Positions 35,309-46,099 of a stretch of DNA of 64,000 nt are shown in pieces. Positions within the stretch are counted from its first letter, which is position 1. Each line of letters begins with the position of its first letter. The stretch lies in the NCBI RefSeq assembly GCF_000346465.2, contig NC_034009.1, positions 22,676,709 to 22,740,708 on the forward strand. The letters are read 5' to 3'. The notes under the pieces were generated by a model. It was not told the origin of the DNA and did not search any database. It saw only the letters and a list, made by a program, of their open reading frames with translations. The translations under genes were made by a program, and so were the position numbers. Source of the stretch: Prunus persica. Lineage: Eukaryota > Streptophyta > Magnoliopsida > Rosales > Rosaceae.

Positions 35309-38300
35309 TCATTCAATCCATATATCTTCACACCCATCTCGAATATTTTGACCACCTAACTCACCCACCAGTTCATCAAATGTGTCAACATTTGGCATCC
35401 CTCTAGTAAATGGCTCACACTCAATTATCACATCACCTAAGACTTCATCACCAATAACATCATTATATTCTCTATTAGGCATTGATAACACTACCGACCA
35501 ACCACGATGCATCGGGTCGTCAACAAAAAATATTTGTTTGACTTGAGAAGCCAAAACAAATTGGTCATTCCTATGTCCAATTTTACTCAAATCTACAAGG
35601 GTAAATCCAAGTTCGTCGACTACAAGACCAAAACTATCTATCCAATCACACCTAAAGACTGGGATTGTAAACTTTTGGTAGTCAAGGTCCCAAATTTCTT
35701 GAATGACACCATAGAAACCCATATTTGAGAGAATTGGGTTTTTATCCTTGGCACTAGCAACTTGCATGGTATGTGCAAGTAAATAAACTCCATTATTTTG
35801 AGTTGTCCGCACATCATCTTGTGCCTTGATATTGAATTTAATACCTTTAATAAGATAGCTCCTATATAATGGCACTGCCATGTTTGGACCAGCTGCTAGC
35901 CACCTTAAATTTTCTGATACGCCATGATTGTCTTCCTCAAGTTCACTTTGAACCTGCAAATTAATCATATATCTTAATTCAATCTAACATAGAAATAAGA
36001 AGAAAATTAAAAGAGAAATATGTTATTCAACAACATATACCTTGAAGCGTAGCCATTGAATGAAAGTGCTATTGTGCTTATCCTGCAGCCACTTTGTTCT
36101 CTTTCTAAATTTTGGATAAGCAGTCTTGATGTGGATCATATGTTGCCTACATGACACGAAAAATTCAAGCATGACGGTCCCAAATATAGAAGATAAACAT
36201 AAGAAATAATTTAAAATGGAAACTTAAAGAATAAAACTCATACGTACTCGATATAAGGTAGGACTTCCTCCGTATTCTCCAAGACATATAGATGTGTTTG
36301 ATTCAACAGGTCCTGATCAACTACGCTCACTGTGCAACCTGATAATGGCTTTGAAAGTCCCATCTTTTGGCTTGAAGGCACTCCAACTCTACTAACATCA
36401 GATAAATGCTGAGTACAAAACTCTACCGCTTCTTCAGCTATATACCGCTCAGCAATGCAACATTCGGGACGAGTACGATTCTGAACATACCCCTTCAGCA
36501 CTTTCATATATCTTTCAAACGGATACATCCACCTAAAATATACTGGCCCACATAGACGAACTTCTCTGACAAGATGTACTACTAGATGAACCATGATATA
36601 AAAAAATGAAGGGGGAAAGTACTTCTCAAGCAAACACAGAGTAACTACTACATCTTCTTCCAACTTATCTAGCTTGGAAACATCAACAGTCTTTGCACAT
36701 ATAGCATTGAAGAAGAAGCACAAACGAGTTATTGCATACCTTGCAGGCTTCTCCAAAACAGAACGAATTGCCACAGGGAGCAATTGTTGCATTAAGGTAT
36801 GACAATCATGTGATTTAAGGCCAAGAAGTCTTGAATCTTGTAAAGATACAAGATTTTTAATATTTGAAAAATAACCTTCAGGGACCTTCATACCATAGAA
36901 AGAATTGTAAACCTCTCTCTTCTCTGCTCTTGACAAATTCCAAGGCCCAGGAGGCAAACGAGTACGTCTTTCTCCATACTCGGGTTGCAAATCAGTTTTG
37001 GCCCCCATGTTCAATAAATCTAATCGAGCAGCAATCCCATCTTTATTTTTTCCAGGGATCTCCAGCAATGTACCAATGATACTATCGCAAACATTCTTCT
37101 CAATGTGCATAACATCTAGGGCATGCCTCACAGGAAGGTATTTCCAATACTCGAGATCAAAGAATATTGATTTCTTCTTCCAACAAACTCTGTCACCATT
37201 TTCAACCATATGCAGCACTTCTTCTCCGGTTAATGGCTCGGGAGGTATGCCATATTCAGGTTTCCCATTAAAAGCTGCACGTTGCCTCCTATATGGATGA
37301 TTGATTGGTAACCATTTTCTATGCCCAATGTAACAAATTTTGTGGCCATTTTTCAACCTGTGACTAGGTGTATCATCGCCGCATATTGGACAAGCTTTAT
37401 ATCCTTTAACAACACAACCAGATAAGTTTCCATAGGCGGGAAAATCATTAATTGTCCACATTAATGCAGCTCTGAGTGTAAAGTATTCTCCATTATGTGC
37501 ATCATACACTCCTCTAATCTCATCCCACAAAGATTTTAAATCATCAATCAAAGGCTCCAAGTAGACGTCTATATCATTTCCAGGTTGTTTAGGACCGGAA
37601 ATCAATAAGGTTAACATCATGAACTTTCGTTTCATGCGCAGCCATGGAGGGAGATTATATGTAACTAAGATAACCGGCCAACAACTATATCTGCTACTTA
37701 GAGAACTGTGGGGATTGAATCCATCAGATGAAAGAGCCAATCTCAAGTTTCTCGGCTCATTACCAAACTCAGGTAATTTATCATCAAGAAGTTTCCAAGA
37801 CGGGGAATCCGCCGGATGAGACATCTGACCGTCAATTGATTTTCTAGCAGCATGCCAAGTCAAACTCTTAACTGTCTCATGTGATTGAAACATCCTTTTA
37901 AACCTTGGAATTGGAGGAAAAATTCGCTGGCACACCCTCTTTCAAGATTGAATCTTTGCCTTCCTTCCACCTTGAGATACCACAAGGAGGACAATTAGTT
38001 GAATCCTCATACTCCTTCCTATACAAGATGCAATCATTGGGGCATGCGTGCATTTTCTCATAACTCAGCCCCAATGCACACAAAGTCTTTTTAGCCTCAT
38101 ACATAGAGGTTGGTATTGTATTTCCTTCTGGAAGCAAATCGCCTTGAAGTATCAATAATTCTGTAAAACAGACATCACTCATCCTATGTTTTGCCTTCAA
38201 ATTATACAACTTCACTAATGCCGATAACTTTGTGTACTTTCTACAACCAGGGTACACTGGTTGATCTCCATCCCCAATCACATTGGCAAACTCATACGGA

Positions 38301-38656
38301 TCGGAACCAAAATCACCAAAATCATTATCATCCATATCAATTTCTTCAGACACAAAACTGTACCTACTATGGCCATCATCTTCTTCAACATTTCTACTAG
38401 CATTAGTAGTTGCTTCCCAAGGTTCTCCGTGAAATGTCCAATTCTTATAGCTTTGGTCAATTCCATTAAAGTATAAGTGATCCCTTATAATTCCAACCCC
38501 AAACAACTTCAAATTAACACATTTAACACATGGACAACGGATATGTGTTGTAGTTAGAAGATTTTCTACAGCAAAGTTCAAAAATGCTTCCACCCCAAAC
38601 TCATATGCCTTCGATCTTCTATCCGAGTGCATCCATGACTTATCCATCTCCGACAC
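35309..38656 (-). pseudogene. TNP2-type CACTA transposase gene, near-complete, one frameshift
   Basis: Minus-strand order: transposase-associated domain (MDKSWMHSDRRSKAYEFGVE, with a CPCVKC zinc pair), TNP2 domain start (SALVKLYNLKAKH.., CPNDCILYRKEY, CPPCGISRWK), then at about 37925 a frame change (GVPAN / IFPPIPRFKRMF). It continues with the TNP2 core motif GPKQPGNDIDVYLEPL, CPICGDD zinc pair, GHRKWLPINHPYR, DVMHIEKNVCDSI, and a DUF4218-like C-terminal part (LVVHLVREVRLCGPVYFRWM, FERYMKVLKGYV). Two more exons follow with good borders: 36146-36041 (TAYPKFRKRTKWLQDKHN) and 35953-35309 (DUF4216: VPLYRSYLIKGIKFN.., GVIQEIWDLDYQKF). The known role is binding and cutting the CACTA ends. The frameshift probably disables it. 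Confidence 0.85.
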
Positions 38657-38739
38657 TATAACCTATTATCTATAATAAAGTAAAAATACAGGCAATAACC
38701 ATCACTATAGCAGATTATACAAAGATCTAATAGCAAGTA

Positions 38740-40617
38740 ATACATAACAGAGACGACGGGTTTTAAACAAAAACAGACGTATTTGGCATATATAGACGAC
38801 GGATTTTCAACAGACGTCGTCTAATATAAGTAATACAAACGACGGTTTATGAAAAAACCGTCGTGTATAAGTAATACAACGACGGTTTTTTCATAAACAG
38901 TCGTGTAATCGTCGTCGTATGCCTAAAAAGGCGTCGTGTCTCAGTTTATTTTCAAGAACCCAAAACCCATTAAGAACACAACATATATATATGAAACCAA
39001 GCAAGAAACCAACATATACATGAAACCAAGCATGAAAACAATAAATCCATTCCCAATTCAACATAACATAGGGTGATTAAAAGATCCGACAAAATTAAAT
39101 CCATTCCCAATTCAACATAACAGATAATGTAATCCATGAACCCATTAAACAGAAAATCCATGAACCCATACCTATAAGCACATTATTAACAGATCGCAAA
39201 GCATATACCTAAAACCCTTTAACAAAACAACCTAATATCATTCAATGAATTTACAAGGGGAAGATAGGGTTTGTACTTACAGGATGGACGAGCTCACAGA
39301 TTCGACGGAGCCTGCAGAGTGCAACTTTTAATTAGAGCAGAAGTGAGAGAGCGAAATGTTATGTTGCGCGAAATCTGAAAATTTTAGGGTTCAGGGTTAG
39401 AAGTATAAGAATAAGAGCAAATCTAAAAAATTTAGGGCGCGCGAAAATTTTTAGAGAGCGCGCTTTTTAAAACGTCGAAAGAAAAATCATGGCGAAAGTT
39501 CTACAAGAACCGACATAAATGTAATATTCCACGACGGAAACACTGAACGTAACGCCGTTTATTTTGACGCTTCATTTTTCGGATTAATTTTAAATTTATT
39601 TTGAATATTTTGATATAAAGACGACTGAAAAACCACGTCGGGGTTAAGAAATTGAAAACGTTGTAAATTATAATAGACGACTTACATATTAAAATGACGT
39701 CGTTTAAAGAATAAACCATGTTGGATATTTTACTGCACGACGTAACATATGTATTCCACGACTCAACCACCGTCGTTAAAAATTAATACCCTAAACCCTT
39801 AAAACTAAATTATATAATTTTAAAAATTAAGTTTACAAAAGGGTTTATGGTTTTACAGCCTAATATATACCCTAGACTACCCAAAAATTATACTTTAAAA
39901 ATAAACCCCAATAAATAACAACCCTAATCTCTAAACCCTAGACTCTAAACCCTAAACCATAAAACTAGAAGTGATTTTATGACTCATCAAAACAATTTTG
40001 TTTTGGATGGTCATTTTAAATTTTTGTTATTCAAAATGAATTTTTTCAAGGTTTAGGGGGAAGAAAATATATCAATGACTTCATAGGAGTTGACTTTGCA
40101 TTTTTCTGATTTATTTTAAATTTATTTTGAATATTTTGATATAAAAATAATAAAATATTCTTATCACAACAACAAACCACGTCGGTGTTAATAAATTGTA
40201 GACGCTGTAAATTTTAATAGATTACTAAGTTGTTAAAATGACGTCGTTTAAATGAGAAACCATGGCGGATATTTAACTATCCGACGTAAAATATATATTG
40301 CACGACTTAACCGCTGTTGTTACAAAGTACTACCCTGAACCCTTAAGAAATTGAAGACGTTGTAAACCATAAACGACTCAATTGTTCAAAGAACGTCGTC
40401 TAAATATCATTTTACGTCGGATTTGTTTAAAACGAAACAACAAAAAACGACGGTTTTTGACTTTATTAGGTCGTTGGAAATGTATTACACGTCGGTTACG
40501 CAATTTGTATGTTTGTTTTTTTTTTTAATTTAAGAAAACCTCAACAAATTTTTACATTATATATTATAGACAAAATTTGTGCATTATACATAAATATCAA
40601 GTGTTCAATAATTCCCC
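38740..40617. repeat. ACGACG-motif DNA between the two CACTA genes
   Basis: Motif clusters at 38755-38935 and 39475-40500 in both orientations. A motif-free part (38950-39330) has a duplication of CCATTCCCAATTCAACATAAC (39047 and 39100) and may hold the promoter of the TNP2 gene. Confidence 0.7.
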
Positions 40618-43600
40618 TATTCCAGGTGAAGGCAAACAAACTCTGCCCATTCATTCCGGACTTCATCAATTGCTTCTTGGGGGTATGGCGCTTCCTGTTT
40701 TCCCTTGGCATACTGCATAAACAATGACTATTAGGGTTTATAAATAAAAAGAAATTCAATCACAGACGACGATATTTTTCATAACCGACGTAGTATATCT
40801 ATTCAACGACGGTAATTTTACATGACCGTCGTTGATAATACAAAAAACGACGTAAAATGTATGAAGGTAATTTCTTCTTACCTTCTTCTCAAACCCCAAG
40901 GAAGGATCCATGATGATGTCCCTCATGAAGCGCATCACATAATACCCGCATTCGACACTGCTGGGTTGCTTTGGTGTGCCAGACAGAGTTTTCCAAATTA
41001 CTGCCTTACGGCCTGATCTGGCAATGTGAGAATTATAAATTTTTATAGCACTGTTCACGATGTTTTTGGCCTCTTCATCGACCACACGATTTCCTGGCAG
41101 AGGATCCAGAAAATAGACGGTTTCCCTCTTTGGTCTCACAATCAGCAAGATCCAATGACGGCTGCACAAAATTAATATAAAAACAACGGTTATTTACAAA
41201 AACGACGTATTATAATATTTCACACGACGAAATAAAGTAGCAATCAACGACATTATATATTTATCACGACGATAAATAACTACCGACGTGGTTAGTAGTT
41301 TCAAACGACTCAATAAAATAAAACACCGACGTGGTTAGTTTATACGCTGTCATTTATTGAAAATCATAAAAACAAAATCCTGTTAAGGAGACTAACCCTG
41401 GATTGTAAGGCATCATGAAAATCTGTTCACCGTCAGTCCTCTGAAGTCGAGCTGCTACCAGGCGTGATCTGTCAGCTATTGTGCCAGAGTTGGCACAAAC
41501 TGTAGCAGGGTCGATAAAGCCTACCATGCTGCACATATTTGCTTGTTTCAAAACATCGTGTAAGTACCTAAATATATAAAATAATATAAACAAGTCAGCA
41601 CAAAAAAACACACGACGGTTATGTATAACAAAACGACGTATTATAAAATTTCACACGACGTACTTAAATAGACAACGACGTTATAATGTATTTATCACGA
41701 CGGTAAATACTAACGACGTGGTTAGTTAGTTAAGACGACGCAATAACGACGGTACATACTAACGACGTGGTTATTTTAGAATGACAAACCTCATATATAC
41801 AGCAATGACCGTAGCTCCTATTTCTTCCATGCCTGCAAATTGTGTAATATTTTCAGGCAGGAGGAAGGTATCGCGCTCTAGACCAAACACCTCCTTATCA
41901 ATTGTAAAGTTCAGGGTCTTATCCTGAGGCACGAGTGTTGTTTCCACATAACGACAAAGGGATTTTAAAGAAGATGGCGCCTCCATATTTGAATAATCAA
42001 CAACTTCAAAAACCTGTTTAAAGAAATAAAAAAAAGACGTGGTAATTCAATAAAAACGACGGTTTAAGGAACAAAACGTCGTCTGAAAAGAATTTAAACG
42101 ACGGCGAAAAAACTGTCGTGGTGAATAATTTATTACGTCTTAAACAAAATTCCGCCGTCTAAGTTGTAAACAAACGACGGTTTAAAGAAAAATATCGACG
42201 TCTGAAATTTTGAAAAACAAATAAAACAGGCAAAGTTTTGTGAACATACCTGGTCGTCATGCTTTTCTTCATCTTCTTTCTCCTTTTCATCTTTTTTTTC
42301 TTCTTTCTTCTCTTCATCTATTACGTCGGGAATGACTAACCCCGTCGTCTAAAAACCACAAAGTTTTAAGAATAACGACGTTTAATGGCGTGTAAAACAA
42401 GTAAACTAAATACGACGTGGTATTGAAATACAAACGACGGTTTATTTTTAAAACGTCGTGGTATGTATTTTAAACGACGGTTTTATTAAAAATAACGACA
42501 TCTAATAGTTTTTAAAAAAACAGAGAATTCAAAGTTCAGATATGTTACCTTTTTTTCCTGATGTTTCCCATTTTTGGCAGTATCATCCTCAAAACGTAGG
42601 GATCTCACATCACCTCCAGAGCAGCTTGCTTTGTCAGACATTGGATTTTTGGGACTTTGGCTAATTCTTGGTTTAAGCATGCTTGGATCAAAATTGGGAA
42701 TTAATTGGGAAAGCTGACTCAGGAAATGCTCCCTCTCAGCCTCTACCAATTGCTTGGTTCTAGCCTCCTTCCTTAAAGCCTTTTCCCTTGCCTTAGCCTC
42801 CATCTTTTTATTCTCTTCTTGAAGGAGAACTCTTAAACTGTCCTTTAAACGGTCGTCAAAGCTCATCCTCTGTGGTTTGGGTAAATTGAAATACTGCCTT
42901 GGAGAAATCCCAGCACCTACCCCTCTCACTCTGCCTGGATGCTCGGGGCCCAAAGCCATGGTCAGCACATCATTGCTGCCAGATACAGTGACTTTGCCTT
43001 CCGAGACTTGCTTTTGCAATTCATCCTAAAACAAAGATATATAAAAAAGTAAGAACAAAAAACACACGACGGTTATTTATATACAAACGACGTATTATAT
43101 AATTTCAGACGACGCAGTAACATATAAATCGACGTTATTATAATTTATCACGACGGTAGTTATGCCGACGTGGTTAGTTTTTTAAAACGATGAAATGAAT
43201 AAACCACCGACGTCTTATGCTTTATTTACAGATAACAGAGGGATGATTCAATATTCACACCTTTAACGACCTTGTTTAAAACATTTCGACGTAGTAATTT
43301 AATACAAACGACGCGAAAATGAACCTCTGACATCTTATGCTATAATTACAGAAAACAGAGTAGTGATTCTTGATTTAGACCTTTAACGACGTTTTTTAAA
43401 AAATTTCGACGTGGTAATATCATTCACACGACGCAAAATATAACATAAGACGTAATAAGAATTATTCACAGTTTAATAAAAATTTAAAACAGAGTGAGTA
43501 GGCTTACAATTAATTTTGCTTTCTCTGCCACCTTTGGATCCGGGATGTTACCATGTTTGTCCTGTCTAGCTCTCTTTCATAAGGTAGATCGATCAATTTC

Positions 43601-44329
43601 TACCCCAGGCATGGTTTCCTCCAATTGATCCTCCAAACCAGCATATCCTTTTCGAGACAATCGATGATTGTACTCAAGTTTCTCCATAATCTGTGCATGT
43701 TGAGAATGCACAGACTCAAAATCTTTGGATAACCTTGAATCTACAAAGGCATCCCATTGTGCTTTCTCTATGAATTTATATGTTTCAGGGGGTTGGCTTA
43801 ATCTCTCCCTGTCATTGGTGTATGGAAGGATATAATGCCTCGTTAGTGTAGACTTGAAATCCTTCCATTTCTTGGCAGCAGAAGCTAACACAGAGTTCTT
43901 GCCCCCTTGACCTACCACAAAAGCAATGTCAACTGCTTCCCAAATCTGCTCCTTTATATCCTTGGGGATTTGAGCCCATTTCATGTCCACAAGTGGAACT
44001 CTGGAGCGTGCCAACACACCAATGTAGGACTGCATCTCACTATGTGCTTGGCCAATTCCTTTCCCCCTTTTATTGTACTCAACAATTGGCCTGAGTTTCT
44101 GAAGTTTTCTCTTCACAACACGAGGCATTGTGCTCATACCTCGACCAGACTTTGAATCATCAGAGATTGTTGTCATGCTGGTTCGTTCTGTCTCAGCAGA
44201 TGATGAAGCAAACTTCATCTTCTTCGAAGACTTCTCTTCAGGAGTTACCATTCCAAGCTCCTTACCTCCATTTTTCTTGGAGCCAGAGTCCTTACTTTGG
44301 TCTTGGTGAGAAACCATTTTTACAGACAA
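40618..44329 (-). pseudogene. CACTA gene 2: Ptta/En-Spm domain plus Ulp1-type cysteine protease
   Basis: Minus-strand exons (edges from GT-AG and homology): 44329 to about 43508, 43022-42551, 42351-42252, about 42014-41790, 41580-41396, about 41163-40880 and 40711-40618. Exon 1 carries the plant transposase Ptta/En-Spm domain (VEYNKRGKGIGQAHSEM.., MKWAQIPKDIKEQIWE). Exon 2 has a charged coiled coil (EENKKMEAKAREKALRKEA). Exon 3 is a lysine/glutamate run. The last exons form a Ulp1/SENP fold: His in RHWILLIV, Asp in YFLDPLPG and Cys in SVECGYYVMRFM make the triad. The family cuts SUMO or related tags; the target here is unknown. The end reads EAIDEVRNEWAEFV. A TGA at about 43579 sits where tryptophan is expected (STL*KRARQDK), in an otherwise open frame. 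Confidence 0.75.
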
Positions 44330-44589
44330 AACTGCAAGTGAAAATATTTCAGAAAAAGATTAAGAACACAAACGACGGTTATTAATAAAATACGACGTAT
44401 GATATGATTTTAAACGACGCAATGAAATAATCTCAGACGTAATAAATGTTTAAAACCAAGGTAATTAAACAACGACGAAATAATATAAAATAAGACGTAA
44501 TAATAACTTATAAACGACGTGATAATTAACTATAAACGACGAAATATTTATATAACGTCGTGGTATTTATGTTCACACGACGTCAATAG

Positions 44590-44880
44590 TAATATACCGT
44601 CGTCTATATAAGGATCCAAAACCTTTCTTTCTTTCTCTGTGAATGTTTGATTGCAGATTTGATTTTTCAGAACCATGGTTTTTGTTTTCTAATTTGATAA
44701 AATACAAGGCCAAGAAAGAAAGTTTTGGAATCTTATATAGACGACGGTATTTTAATATGACGTCGTGGTATTAACATTCACACGACGTAAAACAATAAGA
44801 TACTGTCGTCTATATTAGATACCAACCCTACTTTCTTTTTCTTTATATTTTATCAAATTAGGGAAAAACAAAAACCATTG
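44590..44880. repeat. Imperfect inverted duplications upstream of the Ulp1-type gene
   Basis: ACCGTCGTCTATATAAGGATCC..AAACCTTTCTTTC at 44598-44637 faces AAGAAAGAAAGTTTTGG..CTTATATAGACGACGG at about 44713-44748. Then CAGAACCATGGTTTTTGTTT (44670) faces AAACAAAAACCATTGTTC (about 44868). The two nested inversions give a long hairpin-prone block in the probable 5' region of gene 2. Confidence 0.65.
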
Positions 44881-45654
44881 TTCAGAGAAATCAAACCTGC
44901 AATTAAACTTGTCTTCAAAGTTGGAAACTTTCCCTCTTTGTCTGTATATTTTATCGAACTTGGAAAGAAGTAAAATGATTTTGGCCAGAAAAAAGGTAAA
45001 AAGATTTTTCAAACAAAAAACGTATGAGCATGCAAAACAGCAACCAAAATAGTGAAAATGAAAGCTTACCTTTTGCGTGCAATGAAAGCAAGAGGAAGAT
45101 TATGTTTAAGTTCAGAGACGACGAAGAAGACGAGAGGAAGACGATGAGATACTCTGACAGTGCTCTGACAGGGAAAAAAGTCTAAAAGTTTTCTCTGGGA
45201 GATTGAAATTTTTAATCGGGTTTGGAAACAGCGCATGTGTATGTCAGGTAGACGAAAAGTTGCTTACATATAAAACCATTTCAAAAAAATAATACGGCGG
45301 TTACATATAACTACGACGTATAAATTACAAAATACGACGGTACATTTAACTTCGGACGTGGTAAATAAATACGACAGTAGTGTTGTAGGTACCGTCGTAG
45401 TAAACTCAAAAATTAAAGTACATAAGTAATAACTCGCGTCATGGTAGATTATTTAACACGTCGTTTTTTTTAATGTACCGACGTGGATTTCTGTAATATA
45501 CGTCGGTCATACCGACGTTGATTTTACAATTTAAACAGCGGTTTTTTTGTAATGACCGCCGTTGGTTTTAAAAATTTATTCTATAAATTTGTCGCTTTCA
45601 TTCATTTTCGGTTTACATTTAGGGTTCCAAGTTCTTCCTCTCTCAGAGACACTG

Positions 45655-46064
45655 TCTCTCACGTCTCAAAGACAATAATTTGGATGTCTTTCTCAAAGAG
45701 AAATTGTGCTTACTCGCATCAAATATATGTCCACAAGAAGAAGCTTGTCAACTAGCCTTCTCACTTCCTTGATCAAGCCTGATAGGACACTTAGTGCTTC
45801 TGAATACTCCTTGCTTTCCATCAAAAGAGATGCAAGCCTGGCCTCCACTCGCTGTCGAAGGAAAGTTCGCTTCTCAGGGAAATCTGCTTGATTTTCTTGG
45901 CTAAGAAGATCCGTCAGATTTGTGATAGCCTCTTCCTTTATCCGTAGAGCTCCAGAAGAAGAAGATGGGTTTCAAGAATGCGATAAAGAATAGAAATGGC
46001 TTCAGATGGCCTCTAAAGCATGAGCAATCGAATTAGTAGTTGCTGGGAGATATGATGAAGACAT
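45655..46064 (-). pseudogene. RPN6: Captured 5' fragment of RPN6 (26S proteasome non-ATPase subunit 11) inside the CACTA
   Basis: Minus-strand ATG at 46064 opens MSSSYLPATTNSIAHALEA, the N-terminus of plant RPN6. After small indels comes SEAISILYRILE, PSSSSGALRIKEEAITNLTD, LLSQENQAD, then directly EKRTFLRQRVEARLASLLME, SKEYSEALSVLSGLIKEVRR and LLLVDI, fading near 45655 (SKHNFSLRK). In intact RPN6 several dozen residues lie between the QENxA and EKRTFLRQ segments; they are missing, which could be loss of an exon. In-frame stops occur near the start. This stretch (about 45600-46100) is free of the ACGACG motif, so it is foreign to the element. RPN6 is a PCI-domain lid subunit that clamps core and regulatory particle; this piece cannot supply that. 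Confidence 0.85.
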
Positions 46065-46099
46065 TGTCAATGCTTTGAACTATACAAGTCCTGCAGAAA

